Part shown: positions 61,045 through 64,000 of the stretch, piece after piece | Numbering within the stretch: the stretch's first letter is position 1 | Layout: each line of letters starts with the position of its first letter | Assembly: GCA_009692265.1 (NCBI GenBank) | Contig: SHZM01000004.1 | Location: 26,153-90,152 of the forward strand | Origin: Gammaproteobacteria bacterium | Lineage (GTDB): Bacteria; Pseudomonadota; Gammaproteobacteria; Ga0077536 | Direction: 5' to 3' | Length of the DNA stretch: 64,000 bases | The notes under the pieces: model-generated | Told to the model about the DNA's origin: nothing | Databases searched by the model: none | Seen by the model: only the letters and a program-made list of their open reading frames with translations | Program-made: the position numbers and the translations under genes

Positions 61045-62025
61045 TTAAACCGTAAACACCGTCGAGCCCGTCGTTCGCCGTGCCTCCAAATCGCGGTGCG
61101 CCGTGCCCGCTTCACTTAGAGGATAGGTTTGATTAACCGAGATCTTCACGGCGCCGGAGCCTACGACGTCGAATAATGCGGCTGCCGTTGCTTCCAGATC
61201 CGCGCGTTTCGCGGTGTACGTGAACAGGGTCGGTCGCGTGATAAACAATGAACCTTTCGCCGCCAGTTGACCGAGATCGAACGGCGGCACCGGCCCCGAC
61301 GCTTGGCCGAACAACGCCATCACCCCGAGCGGCGCCAGACAATCAAGCGATTTGGCGAAAGTATCGCGACCGACCGAGTCGTACACCACCGGTACTTTCG
61401 CGCCATTCGTAATTTCCATGACCCGCGCGTGGAAATCCTCGCGCGTATAGACGATGGGGTAATCGCAACCATTCGCCCGCGCTAACGCGGCTTTCTCGTC
61501 CGAGCTGACGGTGCCGATCACGGTCGCGCCGAGGTGCTTCGCCCATTGGCAGAGGATAAGTCCCACGCCACCCGCGGCGGCTTGCACGAGGATCGTATCG
61601 CCTGGCTTCACCGTGTACGTACGCCGGATCAGGTACTCAACGGTCATGCCTTGCAGCATCATCGCGGCGGCTTGTTGATCGGTAATCCGATCCGGGATTT
61701 TGACCAGCCGATCGGCTGGCATCACTCGCGCTTGCGCATAGGCACCGAGTGGGCCAGTCGCGTAGGTCACGCGATCACCGATCTTGAAGTTGGTTACGCC
61801 GGTGCCGAGAACTTCGATCACTCCCGCCGCTTCCAGGCCTGGTGTAAACGGCAGAGGGCTCGGATAAAACCCGGTCCGGTGATAGACATCGATGTAGTTC
61901 AGTCCCACCGCGGTCTGGCGGATCTGGATCTCGCCAGCCGCCGGGGCTGGCACGTCGATGTCTTCCCATTTCAGCACGTCAGGGCCACCGGGCTGATGGA
62001 TGCGAATGGCTTTAGTCATGTGCAT
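61045..62025 (-). CDS. Quinone oxidoreductase (zeta-crystallin type MDR)
   Basis: AIRIHQPGGPDVLKWEDIDVPAPAAGEIQIRQTAVGLNYIDVYHRTGFY...ILVQAAAGGVGLILCQWAKHLGATVIGTVSS. Confidence 0.96.
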   Translation of the reverse strand: MHMTKAIRIHQPGGPDVLKWEDIDVPAPAAGEIQIRQTAVGLNYIDVYHRTGFYPSPLPFTPGLEAAGVIEVLGTGVTNFKIGDRVTYATGPLGAYAQARVMPADRLVKIPDRITDQQAAAMMLQGMTVEYLIRRTYTVKPGDTILVQAAAGGVGLILCQWAKHLGATVIGTVSSDEKAALARANGCDYPIVYTREDFHARVMEITNGAKVPVVYDSVGRDTFAKSLDCLAPLGVMALFGQASGPVPPFDLGQLAAKGSLFITRPTLFTYTAKRADLEATAAALFDVVGSGAVKISVNQTYPLSEAGTAHRDLEARRTTGSTVFTV

Positions 62026-62034
62026 CTCCTGCTA

Positions 62035-63090
62035 TTACGGACGCGCTTCCAGCACCATGTTAGTCGCCGTGGAAGTCGCGCGGCGCACCCGGGTAAAGCC
62101 GCCGGATTTAATCACTTCGGTCAATTTCTTCTCGCCGGCTTGCGCGCCAAGCCCTTCACGTCCCGGCTGGCTCAACGAGGCGGGCACACAGACCATCGTG
62201 GAGAACGCCAGAAAGGCGCGGCCGACCGGATTCATATTCGCGGTCAAGTTATCGCCCGCTTCGGGTTCCACTACCATGCAGATACCATGCTTCGCCAGGT
62301 GTTGCAGGGTATTGCGCATCGCCCCGCGCGGATCGCCCATGTCGTGCAGGCAATCGAAGTAGGTGATCAAATCATAATCCTCGCCGCCGAAGTCCTGCGC
62401 CGAACCTTGTTCGTAAGTCACATTGGTCAGACCTTCCTGTTTACTCACTTCTCGCGCGTGATCGATTGAAGGCTGGTGATAATCGATCCCGACAAACTGC
62501 GACTGCGGAAACGCTTTCGCCATCAGCCGCGTCGACAACGCATGGCCGCAGCCGATATCCGCGACTTTCGCACCGCGTCGCAACTTCGCGACCATGCCGT
62601 CGAGCGCCGGCAGCCAGCCGTTGATGAGATTGGCGCGATACGCCGGGCCTAAGAATTTTTCGGTGCCACAAAATAAGCAGGCACTGTGTGCGCCCCACGA
62701 CAGGCCTTCGCCAGTTTTGAACACTTCAGCAATTTTCGGCTCGTCTTGGTATAACGAGGAAACGCCCCAGTAGCCACCGGCCAACGCGGCCGGACTGTCT
62801 GGGTCGGCCAGAATCATTGCCTGCTCCGGGGACATCGAAAAAGTCTCATTTGCTGCGTCGTATTCGATGTAATGCGCCGCGGCCTGTGCATGTAGCCATT
62901 CGCGGATGTAGCGCTCGTGCATGCCAAGCTTGCTTGCGAATGCTTCAGCGGTCAGCGGACCATCTTCCGCAAGCGCTTTATACAACCCTAGACGGTCGCC
63001 GAGTAAGACTAAAGACCCGACGGCCGCCGCGCCGAGTTCCACGAGCATGCGGAACATCAGGGTGTTTAGTTTTCCCATATCCAGTGCCAT
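62035..63090 (-). CDS. Class I SAM-dependent methyltransferase with N-terminal winged helix
   Basis: GPLTAEAFASKLGMHERYIREWLHAQAAAHYIEYD...GAKVADIGCGHALSTRLMAKAFPQSQFVGIDYH. Confidence 0.9.
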   Translation of the reverse strand: MALDMGKLNTLMFRMLVELGAAAVGSLVLLGDRLGLYKALAEDGPLTAEAFASKLGMHERYIREWLHAQAAAHYIEYDAANETFSMSPEQAMILADPDSPAALAGGYWGVSSLYQDEPKIAEVFKTGEGLSWGAHSACLFCGTEKFLGPAYRANLINGWLPALDGMVAKLRRGAKVADIGCGHALSTRLMAKAFPQSQFVGIDYHQPSIDHAREVSKQEGLTNVTYEQGSAQDFGGEDYDLITYFDCLHDMGDPRGAMRNTLQHLAKHGICMVVEPEAGDNLTANMNPVGRAFLAFSTMVCVPASLSQPGREGLGAQAGEKKLTEVIKSGGFTRVRRATSTATNMVLEARP

Positions 63091-63134
63091 ACAAGTCTCC
63101 TTTTACTTTTTTAACGAATGCCTTTAGGTGTTGC

Positions 63135-63795
63135 TTAAATCAGAAAACGCAGCGCGCTATCGCGACCGCCTTCCAGGGCCGCGCGGTGCTCTGCGTAGTT
63201 CAACATTGAATGCAAGCTGTCGCCCGCCTGCATGCGTGCGATGGCGATCCGCTCGCGTTGGTCAATCTGTTCAGCTGCCGGCAAGATTGCCGCGATCTCC
63301 GCCTCGCTGGCGACGACAATCCCGTCGTCATCGCCGAACAGGATGTCACCAGGATGAACCATTACTCCGCCACAGAGGATGGGTTGTTGTCGTTCGAAAA
63401 GCTTAAGCGTGGTGCCGGCCACCGGGGTACTGCTGCGGGCGTAAACCGGTAAGTCCAGCTTCCGCAGGGTTACTGTATCGCGGATGGGGCCATCGACGAC
63501 GATGCCAGCCAACCCGCGGCGCTGCGCTTCGTAGCTAAACAATTCGCCGACGACCGCGCGTTGACTGTTACCAGTATCCACGACCAGCACCTCCCCTGCC
63601 TGGGCCTCTGCCAACGCGACGATAATCGTCATGAAATCATCGAGCGCACGCACGGTGTACGCGCGGCCGAGCAGTTTGATACCCAAGCGCACCGGCCTGA
63701 TGCCGGGATCCATAATCCGCAGCTGTTTGTTCGCGTCCGCGAGATGGGTCGGCTCGATCCGCGCGAGGCGAGTCAGGAGTTCTTCGGTATTCATG
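63135..63795 (-). CDS. RraA-like / 4-carboxy-4-hydroxy-2-oxoadipate aldolase family protein
   Basis: MNTEELLTRLARIEPTHLADAN...GRAYTVRALDDFMTIIVALAEAQAGEVLVVDTGNSQRAVVGELFSYEAQRRGLAGIVVDGPIRDTVTLRKLDLPVYAR. Confidence 0.9.
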
Positions 63796-64000
63796 CTTGA
63801 GAGTGTGACGTTGCTTCGGGCGATCCTGCAAGGGCTCGAGCGCGGTGCCCGCCAGAGTACATTCCAATCGAGGTATGAGTCTGAAGGGTTGAAGTTGAGT
63901 CTGGGCTTAGGCGGCTGCTTTCGGTCGATTAGGAATAGATTTAAAAAGAATTTCCCGGGCCTTGTTAAGGTGCTCGGCAGCCGCATTGTCACTCATTGCA

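Noticed and set aside
61534-62469. 311-aa forward ORF
   Set aside because: Antisense of the quinone oxidoreductase and methyltransferase genes; no domain recognised.

Overview
Bacterial chromosomal window, most likely gammaproteobacterial (BipA, Dtd, AroG, a complete pst-phoU operon, ppk/ppx). Housekeeping and phosphate genes sit among catabolic and oxygenase genes and patches of genomic debris. Main points: (1) At about 12.4-16.4 kb, a flavin-dependent halogenase carries an N-terminal E1/ThiF-like (cyclodehydratase-like) domain with two CxxC pairs. It is adjacent to two 2OG-type oxygenases. This is the best candidate for an undescribed biosynthetic or modification system. (2) At 2.0-5.3 kb, a truncated hsdM is joined to an integrase-type transposase fragment and then to a headless cyclase-type AAA/TPR protein. 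(3) At 24.0-28.2 kb, a toluene-4-monooxygenase-like di-iron cluster has an alpha subunit broken by an apparent one-base insertion in an A-run. (4) At 21.0-22.4 kb, a group II intron has an internally deleted reverse transcriptase, and an exact 55-bp direct repeat flanks it. (5) A MetE-like gene is frameshifted. (6) A textbook Pho box lies upstream of pstS. (7) An arsR-arsI-aquaporin cluster is present. (8) A MarR-associated HpaB/DUF2848 catabolic cluster has AT-rich operator-like sites. No tRNA, rRNA or CRISPR array was recognised. All family names come from reading the translations; no database search was run.
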